From assembly GCA_050246595.1 (NCBI GenBank), contig JBFWVT010000018.1, positions 6,823 through 70,822 on the forward strand: a DNA stretch of 64,000 nucleotides, read 5' to 3'. This document shows, piece after piece, positions 19,225-28,468 of this stretch. Both the position numbers and the translations under genes were made by a program. Every line of letters begins with the position of its first letter. The stretch's first letter is position 1. This DNA is from DATARH01 sp050246595 (lineage in GTDB: Bacteria > Pseudomonadota > Alphaproteobacteria > ATCC43930 > CGMCC-115725). The notes under the pieces were generated by a model. It did not search any database. It was given only the letters and a program-made list of their open reading frames with translations, and had not been told where the DNA came from.

Positions 19225-19311
19225 TTGATCCTCCCAGAAAATGTTTTTTGATTTACGGTTCCAGGGTACCGGTGCGCTGTTGACCACCGGCATATAAATC
19301 GGCATTCGGCA

Positions 19312-20439
19312 TCAGGGGTTCGCCTCGACAAAACGGGTGATCAGCCGATTGACCTCGCCGGCCTTCTCCATCTGCGGAATGTGTCCGACCTCATCGAGAA
19401 TATGCACCTGCATCCCGCCGGCGAGCGCCGCGGCGTGCGTTACCGGGATGATGCGGTCGTCGCGCCCCCAGACGATCTGTACCGGCATCGCGAGCGCGGC
19501 GAGCGCCGGGCGCAGATCGAGCGCCTGCCTTCCGCCCGGAAACCAGGCGCGCGCGATCGTATCGAGCGCCGCCGGAACCCCGTCGAGCCGCTTGTAGCGC
19601 AGCGTCTCCTCGATCATTGCGCGGCTGATCAGCGATGGATCGTGCACGAGCGCGGCAAGCAGTTCCTGAGCCTCGCGCCGCCGCGTTACCCGGACAAACC
19701 CGTCGATAAAGGCACCGTTGATCTCCGGGCCGAGCCCGGCCGGGGCGAGCAAGGTCAGCGAGGCGATCCGCGTCGGCATCTTCCTGGCCAGCACCAGCCC
19801 GATCGCGCCGCCCATCGAGTGTCCGGCAAGATGAAAGCGGTCGATGGCGAGCGCAGTCAGCACGTCCGCAACGGCAGCGGCGAAGGTCTCGGCGTCGCCG
19901 GCCCCGACCTGTTTGATCGAGCCGCCATGCCCCGGCAGATCGAGCGCGACGACCCGCCGCCCGCCGGACAGAATCGGCTGGTTGAACATCCAGGCGTTGA
20001 GGTCGGCGCCGAACCCGTGCACGAGCACGATCGGCATGCCATCTCCGCCCGCGATATCGAGAATGCGCAGTCGTCTCCCGCCGGCCTCGATCTCGCGCGG
20101 CGCGATCTCAGCCGCCTCGGGCGCTTCGCCTTCCGAAACCGGTTCGGGGGCGACAAACCCGGCGATAAAGGTATCGATCTCGCTATCGGGCACGCTCGGA
20201 GAGGCCGCAACCGCGAGCAACGCACCAATCGGCAGCGTCGCGCCCGGAGCGGCGATGATGCGGCGCAAGGTGCCGGGGTCGCTCGCCTCGAAGACATTGG
20301 TGATCTTCGTCGTCTCGATTTCGAGCAATTCCTCGCCGGCGCGGTAGCTGTCGCCTTCCTGTTTCAGCCAGCCGAGGACTTTGCCCTCGGTCATCGTCAG
20401 ACCCCATTTCGGCATCGTGATCGGGGTGATCTCGCTCAT
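19312..20439 (-). CDS. Lipoyl-domain/alpha-beta-hydrolase fusion (acetoin dehydrogenase E2-like)
   Basis: 375 residues from ATG 20439 (MSEITPITMPKWGLTMTEGK). Residues 1-80 are a biotinyl/lipoyl domain with Lys45 in EIETTKITNVFEA. From about residue 130 there is an alpha/beta hydrolase with HGFGADLNAW, nucleophile Ser208 in LAGHSMGGAIGL, and a late His in EVGHIPQMEK. This is the AcoC layout, where the hydrolase-like part replaces the usual acyltransferase core. The E1 genes (acoA, acoB) and E3 that normally accompany it are absent here, so its complex is not defined. The frame is open upstream to 20664, but without similarity. Confidence 0.85.
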   Translation of the reverse strand: MSEITPITMPKWGLTMTEGKVLGWLKQEGDSYRAGEELLEIETTKITNVFEASDPGTLRRIIAAPGATLPIGALLAVAASPSVPDSEIDTFIAGFVAPEPVSEGEAPEAAEIAPREIEAGGRRLRILDIAGGDGMPIVLVHGFGADLNAWMFNQPILSGGRRVVALDLPGHGGSIKQVGAGDAETFAAAVADVLTALAIDRFHLAGHSMGGAIGLVLARKMPTRIASLTLLAPAGLGPEINGAFIDGFVRVTRRREAQELLAALVHDPSLISRAMIEETLRYKRLDGVPAALDTIARAWFPGGRQALDLRPALAALAMPVQIVWGRDDRIIPVTHAAALAGGMQVHILDEVGHIPQMEKAGEVNRLITRFVEANP

Positions 20440-20660
20440 CGGCAAAAGTCTCGTTGCGGGGGCAGAAGTCTCGTTGTGGGCAGGAGCGCCCGGTGCCTGG
20501 ACCTCTTCCGCGTGCCGGGCGCATGCCGGGGAGGGAAGGGGCGATAGAGCAGAATCGCAATCGATTGATAGCAACCGGCGCGGCTGGCGAATAGTCCAGT
20601 TCACGAATTCTTGCCCTCGATCCCGGAACCGGCGCGCGGCGGATCGCCGGGCGGGAGCCG

Positions 20661-20897
20661 TCACCCGAGTTCGTCCGGGTGAGGCTTCTCCTGCAATAGG
20701 ATGTCGTAGACCGCGCCGTGGCGGTGGCGCTGCAACTCCGCACCGATCCGGTCGTCGGCGCTGTACCGGGTAAAGGCCTCGAGCACCTCGGTCGCGGTTG
20801 CTCCGGTGGCGAGGATGCGGGCGACCACGTCATCATCGAGACGGCCGCAGATCGCGGCGATTTCGGCAGCGGTGGCGGGCCGAGCGACGGAGTTCAT
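20661..20897 (-). CDS. Small conserved hypothetical protein
   Basis: 78 residues starting MNSVARPATAAEIAAICGRL, with the central stretch ILATGATATEVLEAFTRY. AGGAGA precedes the start at good spacing and codon use is coding-like. I believe similar short proteins occur in other Alphaproteobacteria, but their function is unknown. It is acidic and helical, with no signal peptide. It lies 221 bp upstream of the lipoyl-hydrolase fusion in the same orientation. Confidence 0.7.
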   Translation of the reverse strand: MNSVARPATAAEIAAICGRLDDDVVARILATGATATEVLEAFTRYSADDRIGAELQRHRHGAVYDILLQEKPHPDELG

Positions 20898-20982
20898 CGG
20901 ACGTTCTCCTCGACTGTTACTCGGCTCAACGCCGCTCCTCGCGGTTTGCTCCGAGCGCCCGGCTCGCCCGGATCATCCGCGT

Positions 20983-21102
20983 CAGACCGGCGGCTGCACG
21001 AGAAACCCGTCGAGCCGGGTCTGCGGGTTCGTCTTGTCGATGTGCGCGGACATCGCGGCGGCGGTCTCGTGCACCGCGCCGGCATCGCCGAAATCACAAC
21101 TC
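20983..21102 (-). pseudogene. C-terminal remnant of an acyl-CoA synthetase (NDP-forming)
   Basis: A minus-strand frame ending in TGA at 20983 reads GDAGAVHETAAAMSAHIDK, then TRLDGFLVQPPV. This resembles a stretch of the ATP-grasp subunit of ADP-forming acetate-CoA ligases (typically ...RIDGFLVQPM). Only about 40 residues remain, without a start codon, ribosome site or the rest of the enzyme. It is probably the debris of a deleted gene. Confidence 0.45.
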
Positions 21103-21603
21103 GAACCCGGCGCGGTTCGATCGCAATGGTTAACACGGCCTATACTCTGTTCGGTTGCTCAAGGGTAGCTGCAAGCTCCCATACCGATCCGATACAACGG
21201 CAATCCACCGCAACGCCGTGCGATACCGGCACATCGTAGATTGTAATATATTGTTACCCTTATCGTGCCGATGCAACGAACCTGAAAAGCGATTCTTAAC
21301 GTTTAAACCGATTCCGGTAACTTGCCGCACCGGCAACCCTGCAAACAAATCTGTACTTAAGATTTCCTTTCGGCATTCCGAGGTCACTTCAGAGCCGTGT
21401 GTCTGAATATTTCGAATGCGAGCATTAAGCGTCGAGAAATATTCATTTAACCGGCTTTTAAAGAGGCTCCGATATTTTCTCATATAAAGGGCCTTCGCGG
21501 GATGTTTCCTTTCTAGAAAGTTGATTTTTCAACTTCGCTAGGCCGGAACGCTTCCCGTGCATCGGTTCATTGGTATTTCTTTAACAAAGACGAGACGACG
21601 CAG
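21103..21603. other. AT-rich upstream region of the large RTX gene
   Basis: About 500 bp markedly poorer in GC than the surroundings, with no supported gene on either strand. It probably holds the promoter and control region of the 1650-residue protein that starts at 21604. I could not pick a convincing -35/-10 pair. Confidence 0.5.
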
Positions 21604-24600
21604 ATGGCCGATATATCGATGATCTCGCCGGATGGCACATTGGTTCGGGCCGGCAGCGGCGGCGGTCTGGTGACCGGCGATGGCGTTTGGACGTTCAGCG
21701 CCGGGAAGACAAGCACGGGCAATTACGTCCTGCTCAACGGGCAGCCGGTCGCGTATGTTGCCGGTGTCGAGCTGAAAGTCGCCAATGGCGGAAAGCTCTA
21801 TTCGTGCGACACGACCGGGCAGTGGTACGCATGGTCGGGTTCGCGATGGCTGTCCTGGGTGGATCCGACACTGGCGTCGGCGATGTCGCCGGATGGCACG
21901 TTGGTTCAGGCCGGCAGCGGCGGCGGTCTGGTGACCGGCGATGGCGTTTGGACGTTCAGCGCCGGGAAGACGAGCACGGGCAATTACATCCTGCTCAACG
22001 GGCAGCCGGTCGCGTATGTTGCCGGTGTCGGGCTGAAAGTCGCCAATGGCGGCCACCTGTATTCGCTCAACTCGCAGGGGCAGTGGTTTCACTGGACCGG
22101 CACGAAATGGTCTGCCATTGCCAATCCCAACCCTTTGGTCACGACCCTTGCTTCCGATACCGGCAGCGCGACGAGTGATGGGATCACGTCGAACCCGACA
22201 ATCAAGGGTACTGGTGAAGTCAATACCGTCGTTGCGATCAAGCAAGGCGATGCCGTGCTCGGCACGACGACGGCCGACAGCACGGGGGCCTGGAGCTTCA
22301 CTCCGACCGGCCTCGCCGATGGCGCGCATATGCTGACTGCAACGCAGACCGACCTGGCCGGCAACACCGGGACGGCAACACTGAGCTTCACGCTCGACAA
22401 GACGCCACCTGTAGTGAGCATCGCCCTGGTTTCGGATACCGGCAGCTCATCAAACGACGGGGTTACCTCAGACCCGGCCGTCAAGGGGGTCGGTCAGGCC
22501 AACACGGTGGTAACGGTCAAGGAGGGCGGCACCGTACTCGGCACGACGACGGCTGACGGCACGGGGGCCTGGAGCTTCACCCCGAGCGGCCTCGCCGACG
22601 GCGCGCATACGCTGACTGCAACGCAGACCGACCTGGCCGGCAACACCGGGACAGCAACGCTGAACTTCACGCTCGACAGCGCTCCCGCCAGCTCGGCTCT
22701 GGTCGGCACCGAGGGCAACGACATTCCGACGGGAGCTCTGGTCGGCACGGCAGACAACGATATTCTGACAGGAACCGTGATCGGCCATAACGTCATTTAT
22801 GGTCTGGGCGGCAACGATACCATCTCGGTGCAGGACGCTCATGCCACCACCGAGCTATACGGCGATGACGGCAACGATACGATCAAAAGCAGCATATGGG
22901 GCAACAACTATATCGATGGCGGCCTCGGGAACGACGTTCTGTACGGGCATTGGGGCACCGACACTGTTCTGGGCGGTGAGGGTGATGACCGCGTCGATGG
23001 CGGCGCCGGCGATGATCGTATCTACACCGGCAGCGGCAACGACATAATTCAGGGCGGTTATGGGAACGACACGATTCATGTCGGGCCGGGCGACAACAAG
23101 ATAGACGGTGGTCCCGGCATCGATACCGCCGTGTTTGCGGGCAATTACGGCGATTACGGTCTGGTCTTCGAAAACGGCGTGATCACGATTGCCGGCATCG
23201 AGGGCACCTCCACCCTCAGGAATATCGAGAAGATCCAGTTCCAGGATAACTCTTACGATATTCCTGCCGGGCTTTTTCTTCTCGACCCGGCAGTGCCCGC
23301 GGTGAGCATCGCCCTGGTTTCGGATACCGGCGGTTCGGCAAGCGACAGGATCACGTCGAACCCGGCGGTCACGGGAACCGGGCAGGCCGACACGGTGGTG
23401 ACGATCCGGCAGGGTGGCACCGTGCTCGGCACGACGACGGCCGACAGCACGGGCGCCTGGAGCTTCACCCCGACCGGTCTCGCTGACGGGACGCACACGT
23501 TGATCGCAACCCAGACTCACCAGACCGGCCATATCCGGACGGCGATGCTGAGCTTCACGCTCGACACGACGGCGCCGACGGTGGGCATGGTTCTGGCTTC
23601 CGATACCGGCAGCTCGGCGAGTGATGGGATCACGTCGAACCCGGCCGTCAAGGGCACCGGTCAGGCCAACATGGTGGTGACAATCAAGGAAGGCGCCACC
23701 ACGCTCGGCACGACGACCGCCAACAGCACGGGCGCCTGGAGCTTCACTCCGACCGGCCTGGCCAAGGGGGCGCACACATCAACTGCAATTCAGACCGACC
23801 ACGCCGGCAATACCGGAACAGCAACGTTGAGCTTTACCCTCGACACTGCCAGCCAGCCCACGCCCGCGCCGACATCGCCGCAACTGTCTCCCAGCCAGGC
23901 CGTGCTCGCGCCGGCGGTGCCGCAGCCGTCGCAAAGCGGCGACATTGTTGGCCTGCTTCTACAGAATACAGGCACAGTAGCCGAGAAAAGCGGTTACGTG
24001 ACATTTGGTCAGGTCTTCAAGCCGGGTGCGATCATGCTCGGCGACACTCTCGTGGCGCGCATCGGCGAGGTCGACTACGCGGTGCAGATGGACGTCAAGG
24101 CAACCCACAGCGACGGCTCAGTGCGCCACGCAACCCTGACCCTGAACGCACCGGCAATCGCGGCGGGCGGCATCATCGCGATGATGCTGGCGAAGGACAG
24201 CGCGCCAATGCCGTCGCCGGCAGAGCCAAACGCCCCGGCCCTGCTGGCGAGCGGCTATGATGTCACGGTGGCCTTCACGTTCCGCAATGCCGATGGCACG
24301 ACCACAACGGACAGTGCCTCGGCCGCTGCCGCATTGCAGGCTGCGATAGCAGCAGGCAATGTCCGACATTGGCTGACCGGTCCGGCAGTCAACGAATATA
24401 ACGTGGTGACGACAGTTAACGACGGCAAGCTCAAGGTCGAGTTCGACATTCGGGTGTACGCCGACGGAACCACAACCACGGATGTCATCTTCGACAACAG
24501 CTGGATGTTTTCTCCGGGCAAGACCAACCTGGTTTACGACGTAGCGATCAGTCAAGGCGGCGAACAGGTCTATAGCGCGGGCAACGTCTCGCAGTATCTC

Positions 24601-26556
24601 TATTCCTTGTGGCATCACCGGGTAGACAGCGCCGGGACGACCAATCCCCACGTGCAGTATGACATTGCTTATCTGACCGCCGCGGCCGCACTGCCGGCCT
24701 ACGATCGGAGCTATGGCGTCAGCAGCGCACGAATTCAGACGAATTACAGTAAGCTCGATCCTGCCAGCTCTACCGGGCACGGCAGTACCGGTCCGATGGG
24801 GATCGCACTGGTACAGCCCTTGATGCCGACCACCGGCGGTCGTCCCGATATTGGAACGCAGACCACGTGGACGGCGCAATGGCTGCTGAGCCAGAACAGC
24901 ACCGCGGCAGCGGTCATGATGGCGAATGCGGATGCTGCGGGCGGCATTCCCTGGCACTTAACCGACGAGACGACCGGCGCGCCGATCAGCCTCGAGGACT
25001 ACCCGCTTTTCTGGCAGGACCCGCGCAATGTCGCCGGATTGTACTGGTCGCCACATCCGGCCAATGGGTGGCTGAGTTATGGGGCAAACGGCAACCCTTG
25101 GAAACCTGACACGGCGCATATGCCCGACCTGAATTACGTCCCTTATCTGACTACCGGCGACCATTACCAACTCAAGCTGCTTCAGTCCGCCGCCAATTAT
25201 GCAATCACCTCCATAAACCCGTACTACGCTTACAGCGGCAACGCCGTGGTCGATCCGAGGAGGCCGGGCGATGCAGTGTATATGGGAGTAGCAGACCCGG
25301 CCAACCAGCAACGGGCAATTGCTTGGGGACTTCGGGAAGTCGCGGAAGCGGCTTACGCTACTCCGGACGGCGATCCGCTGAAGAGCTATTTTACATCTCA
25401 GCTGGTCCGGGCGATGGACGGGCTGGTGCAGGAATATATTGTAGGTAAGGGAACGGCCGCATATGGCGAATTGCAGGGCTTCGTGTTGGGCGCTGAAGTC
25501 GCATCGGGCGTGCCGATCGTGTCTCCCTTTCAGCAAAGTTTCATCGTAACCATCCTGGCGGAGATCGCCGGGATGAACCTGCCGCAAGCCTCCGATGACG
25601 CGGTTCAAATGATGAAGTATATGACCAACTTCGTCGCCGGGCTCTATACCAATGGAGAGAACGGATATGCCCCGGCCAATGGCGCGCCCTATTGGCTTTA
25701 CCTCAAGGATCCGGTGAGTAAGACCGCTTATTCGACCTGGTCCGAGTTTTCGGCCGGAAACGTTACGGCCCATACGCTCAACAAGAACGGATATGGCCTC
25801 CCCACGGCCAACCCCGAGAGTATGGGTGAGAGTCGGCTGATCAGTCCGCAAAGCTATCCGGCTATCGCCAAGGCCGCATTGGCCGATCTGATCACCTATA
25901 CGCAGTCGCCGCAAGCGATGGAGGCTTACGGGTATATCGTCAACCAAATCGCCGCGGCCTGGGCCGGCAATGACGCCGGGATGGCGGCATCCTACCAAGC
26001 CGACCCGACGTGGAGTGCGATGCCACGTCTGCCGAATGGAGAATACCTGTCGGCCAGTCAAATGCAGATCGACACCTCGAACAGCAATACGGTTGTGCTG
26101 ACCGCCATAGGCGGTCCCTCATTACTGTCGGTGGTCGGCAACGGCACGGCAACCATGACCGGCGGCGATGATATCGATCTGCTGTTCGGCGGCAGCGGGC
26201 CGGCAACGCTTATCGCCGGCACCGGAAACGACTATTTGTTCGCCGGCGCCGGCGCGACGACATTCTTCGACCACGGCGGCGACGATTATATGAAAGGAGG
26301 GCCCGGGGACGATACGTTCACGTTTGCCGATGGCGGTCCCGGTCACGACATAATCGTTAATTTCAAGATAGGCGCGGACATCCTGAAGATAGCCTCGAAC
26401 CTGAATGACAACGGAATCACAAGCGCCGCAGAACTGGTCTCCGGTGCTGAAGTGGTTGAAGCGTCAACCGTGCTGCATCTCGGTTCGGGCCATGACGTGA
26501 CCATACGCGGGATCGACACACCATCGGCCCTGGTCAATTCCATCATCATGATCTAG
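21604..26556 (+). CDS. Giant modular protein: N-terminal repeats, Ig-like domains, RTX repeats and an enzyme-like region
   Basis: 1650 residues. Residues 4-90 and 93-176 are two near-identical modules (SPDGTLV..AGSGGGLVTGDG). About 179-264, 270-359, 564-655 and 658-749 are four bacterial Ig-like domains (TSNPxxKGTGxxNTVV, GAWSFTPTGLADGAHTLTA). Residues 366-556 hold RTX-type calcium repeats (GGLGNDVLYG, GGAGDDRIYTG). Residues about 790-1495 look enzyme-like: a beta-rich start (YVTFGQVFKPGAIMLGDTLV), then a helical part rich in Trp and Tyr that could be an alpha/alpha toroid as in polysaccharide lyases. Residues 1500-1650 are RTX repeats and a C-terminal tail suited to type I secretion. No classical signal peptide and no type I exporter genes are nearby. 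The ribosome site is weak (AGACGA). Confidence 0.85.
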   Translation: MADISMISPDGTLVRAGSGGGLVTGDGVWTFSAGKTSTGNYVLLNGQPVAYVAGVELKVANGGKLYSCDTTGQWYAWSGSRWLSWVDPTLASAMSPDGTLVQAGSGGGLVTGDGVWTFSAGKTSTGNYILLNGQPVAYVAGVGLKVANGGHLYSLNSQGQWFHWTGTKWSAIANPNPLVTTLASDTGSATSDGITSNPTIKGTGEVNTVVAIKQGDAVLGTTTADSTGAWSFTPTGLADGAHMLTATQTDLAGNTGTATLSFTLDKTPPVVSIALVSDTGSSSNDGVTSDPAVKGVGQANTVVTVKEGGTVLGTTTADGTGAWSFTPSGLADGAHTLTATQTDLAGNTGTATLNFTLDSAPASSALVGTEGNDIPTGALVGTADNDILTGTVIGHNVIYGLGGNDTISVQDAHATTELYGDDGNDTIKSSIWGNNYIDGGLGNDVLYGHWGTDTVLGGEGDDRVDGGAGDDRIYTGSGNDIIQGGYGNDTIHVGPGDNKIDGGPGIDTAVFAGNYGDYGLVFENGVITIAGIEGTSTLRNIEKIQFQDNSYDIPAGLFLLDPAVPAVSIALVSDTGGSASDRITSNPAVTGTGQADTVVTIRQGGTVLGTTTADSTGAWSFTPTGLADGTHTLIATQTHQTGHIRTAMLSFTLDTTAPTVGMVLASDTGSSASDGITSNPAVKGTGQANMVVTIKEGATTLGTTTANSTGAWSFTPTGLAKGAHTSTAIQTDHAGNTGTATLSFTLDTASQPTPAPTSPQLSPSQAVLAPAVPQPSQSGDIVGLLLQNTGTVAEKSGYVTFGQVFKPGAIMLGDTLVARIGEVDYAVQMDVKATHSDGSVRHATLTLNAPAIAAGGIIAMMLAKDSAPMPSPAEPNAPALLASGYDVTVAFTFRNADGTTTTDSASAAAALQAAIAAGNVRHWLTGPAVNEYNVVTTVNDGKLKVEFDIRVYADGTTTTDVIFDNSWMFSPGKTNLVYDVAISQGGEQVYSAGNVSQYLYSLWHHRVDSAGTTNPHVQYDIAYLTAAAALPAYDRSYGVSSARIQTNYSKLDPASSTGHGSTGPMGIALVQPLMPTTGGRPDIGTQTTWTAQWLLSQNSTAAAVMMANADAAGGIPWHLTDETTGAPISLEDYPLFWQDPRNVAGLYWSPHPANGWLSYGANGNPWKPDTAHMPDLNYVPYLTTGDHYQLKLLQSAANYAITSINPYYAYSGNAVVDPRRPGDAVYMGVADPANQQRAIAWGLREVAEAAYATPDGDPLKSYFTSQLVRAMDGLVQEYIVGKGTAAYGELQGFVLGAEVASGVPIVSPFQQSFIVTILAEIAGMNLPQASDDAVQMMKYMTNFVAGLYTNGENGYAPANGAPYWLYLKDPVSKTAYSTWSEFSAGNVTAHTLNKNGYGLPTANPESMGESRLISPQSYPAIAKAALADLITYTQSPQAMEAYGYIVNQIAAAWAGNDAGMAASYQADPTWSAMPRLPNGEYLSASQMQIDTSNSNTVVLTAIGGPSLLSVVGNGTATMTGGDDIDLLFGGSGPATLIAGTGNDYLFAGAGATTFFDHGGDDYMKGGPGDDTFTFADGGPGHDIIVNFKIGADILKIASNLNDNGITSAAELVSGAEVVEASTVLHLGSGHDVTIRGIDTPSALVNSIIMI
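21625..22130 (+). repeat. Tandem duplicated N-terminal module of the RTX gene
   Basis: Bases from 21625 and from 21886 (offset 261 bp, 87 codons) are nearly identical for about 165 bp, then diverge while keeping the same protein pattern. The near-identity of synonymous sites points to a recent duplication or gene conversion. Confidence 0.9.
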
Positions 26557-26934
26557 CGGAACGCCGAGCAAGAGCAGGACCACCGACAATTCGGCGGATT
26601 GGGCGAAAATCTTGTGTACCGCCGTTTTGTCGTGGCCTGAAGGTAGAGTACTTGGAGCTGATCCGGATGCTTTTGTGTTACTCTTCGATCCTCTGCGTCG
26701 CGAGAACGTGCGGCGCACACTGTCGGCGGCTCCTCGGACATTGCCGAACCCCCTACCGGCGACCGCTGATTGCCGTCGGACCTGTCGCGACATCGTCCGC
26801 CCGCCGACATGCGGAAAGCAAATCCCGTGTTGCATCGCTGCTCTCCGCATGCTCGTCTTGCCATCCGGTTGCCGTCCGCCCGAAGGAAGTGAGGGGCGGC
26901 ATACCGGCCGGGGGTCGCGCGAATGGAGGAACCG
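26557..26934. other. Gene-free spacer after the RTX gene
   Basis: Open frames exist on both strands, but none has family similarity or a ribosome site. A purine-rich GGAGG just before 26935 belongs to the next gene. I see no clear terminator. Confidence 0.55.
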
Positions 26935-27699
26935 ATGCGCTTTCAGGGCAAGATCGCGTTGATTACCGCGGCAGCGAGCGGCATCGGTCGCGCCACCGCG
27001 GACATCATGGCGCGCGAGGGCGCGATCGTTATCGCCGTCGATAACAATGAGGAGCGGCTCGATCGGACCGTCGCGGCGCTGCGCGAGGCGGGCGGGCAAG
27101 CGCATCGTCGCCTGTGCAACGCGCTCGACGAAACCGATGTCAATGCGACGGTCGCCTCGGTATTGCAGGAGTTCAGCGCGATCGACATCCTTGTCAACGC
27201 GGTCGGCGGCAGCACGGTCGTTCCGAAGCCCGGCGCTCCGGTCGAGGAGCTGAGTTTTGCCGACTGGCAGAAACTGATCGACTTCAACCTGTCCGGCACG
27301 TTCCTGTTTACCCACGCCGTCGTACCGGCGATGAAGGAACAGCGGCGCGGTGCGATCGTCAACCTGGCCTCGATCGCCGGGCGGGGCTTGAGCGTGTCGA
27401 GCAGCAGCGCCTATGCCGCGGCAAAGGGCGGCATCATCGCGTTCACGCGCAAACTCGCCTTTGAGCTTGGCCCTTATGGGGTCACGATCAACGCGATTGC
27501 GCCGAGCCGCACCCTGACCGAGCGAATCCGGCCGCGCTGGGAGCAGCAGAGCCCGGAAGACCAGCAGGCCGAGATCGAGCGCACGCCGATGCGCCGCATC
27601 GCCGAGGCCGCCGACCAGGCCAGGGTGATCTGTTTTCTCGCGTCCGACGACGCCGCGTTTGTCACCGGCGTCACGATCGACGTGACCGGCGGCAACTGA
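26935..27699 (+). CDS. Short-chain dehydrogenase/reductase (SDR)
   Basis: 254 residues from ATG 26935, which has GGAGG at 26926-26930; an ATG at 26923 overlaps that site. The Rossmann motif is ITAAASGIGRATADIM (TGxxxGIG-type with Ala replacing the first Gly). The catalytic Ser is in VNLASIAGRG and YxxxK in SSAYAAAKGG. Asp at the end of beta-2 (VIAVDNNEERL) suggests NAD preference. It ends DVTGGN, as in FabG-like SDRs. The substrate is unknown. It is followed at 70 bp by an alpha/beta hydrolase in the same direction, which suggests a small pathway. Confidence 0.92.
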   Translation: MRFQGKIALITAAASGIGRATADIMAREGAIVIAVDNNEERLDRTVAALREAGGQAHRRLCNALDETDVNATVASVLQEFSAIDILVNAVGGSTVVPKPGAPVEELSFADWQKLIDFNLSGTFLFTHAVVPAMKEQRRGAIVNLASIAGRGLSVSSSSAYAAAKGGIIAFTRKLAFELGPYGVTINAIAPSRTLTERIRPRWEQQSPEDQQAEIERTPMRRIAEAADQARVICFLASDDAAFVTGVTIDVTGGN

Positions 27700-27769
27700 C
27701 CCCTAGAGCGGACCGCGGCCGTACCGGCTGCATGCGGGCGAGGACGCCCGCATTCCCAGGAGAGCGACA

Positions 27770-28468
27770 ATGGCGACATACGTGCTTGTCCACGGCTCGT
27801 ATCAGGGCGGGTGGATTTGGAAGGATGTGGCGAACCGGCTGCGCGCCGCCGGGCACGAGGTCTATGCCCCGAGCCTTGACGGCTGCGCCGAGCGCAAGAG
27901 CGCGGTGCGGCCGGGGATCACGACCGAAAGCCAGGCCGACGAGATCGCCCAGCTTCTGGTTTATGAGGATCTGCGCGATGTGGTGCTGGTCGGCACCAGC
28001 TCGGGGGGCATGGTCGTCTGCCGCGTCGCGGAGCTGATGCGCGACCGGATCAAGCGCCTCGTCTTTGTCGATGCGCTGGCGCTGCTCCCCGGCGAGAAGA
28101 TCCGCGACATCGTCACTCGCTCGACCTCGACCCCGAGCGGCGATGGGCTGACCGCCGGCCCCTCGCGCGAGGACGCGGCCAACCGGCTGTTCGCCGATCT
28201 CGATCCGAAGACCCGCGAATGGGCGCTCGAACGCTACACGCAACACCCGATCGGCATCTACAACGAGCCGGTCAAGCTCGATTCGTTCTGGCAGCAACAA
28301 TGGCCCGGCACGTTGGTCGTGTGGTGCCGACGGGCGCAGAACCCCGGAGAGGCGCACCAGCGCCGCACCGCCGAGCGGCTCGGCGCGACATGGACCGAGC
28401 TTGATACCGGGCACTACCCGATGTTGAGCATGCCCGAGGAGTTGACCCGGCTGCTGCTGGCAGGCTGA
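27770..28468 (+). CDS. Alpha/beta hydrolase (MhpC/esterase-like)
   Basis: 232 residues with AGGAGAG before the ATG. It begins MATYVLVHGSYQGGWIWKDV, whose HG-x-x-x-G oxyanion pattern matches hydroxynitrile-lyase/salicylate-esterase-like hydrolases. Nucleophile Ser77 is in LVGTSSGGMVV, the catalytic Asp probably in VWCRRAQNPGE or just before it, and His in DTGHYPMLS. The substrate is unknown. Its last 55 bp overlap the 3' end of mutY on the other strand. Confidence 0.88.
   Translation: MATYVLVHGSYQGGWIWKDVANRLRAAGHEVYAPSLDGCAERKSAVRPGITTESQADEIAQLLVYEDLRDVVLVGTSSGGMVVCRVAELMRDRIKRLVFVDALALLPGEKIRDIVTRSTSTPSGDGLTAGPSREDAANRLFADLDPKTREWALERYTQHPIGIYNEPVKLDSFWQQQWPGTLVVWCRRAQNPGEAHQRRTAERLGATWTELDTGHYPMLSMPEELTRLLLAG

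Noticed and set aside
26612..26962. 116-codon plus-strand frame between the RTX gene and the SDR
   Set aside because: No ribosome site, no motifs, and it runs through the SDR start in another frame.
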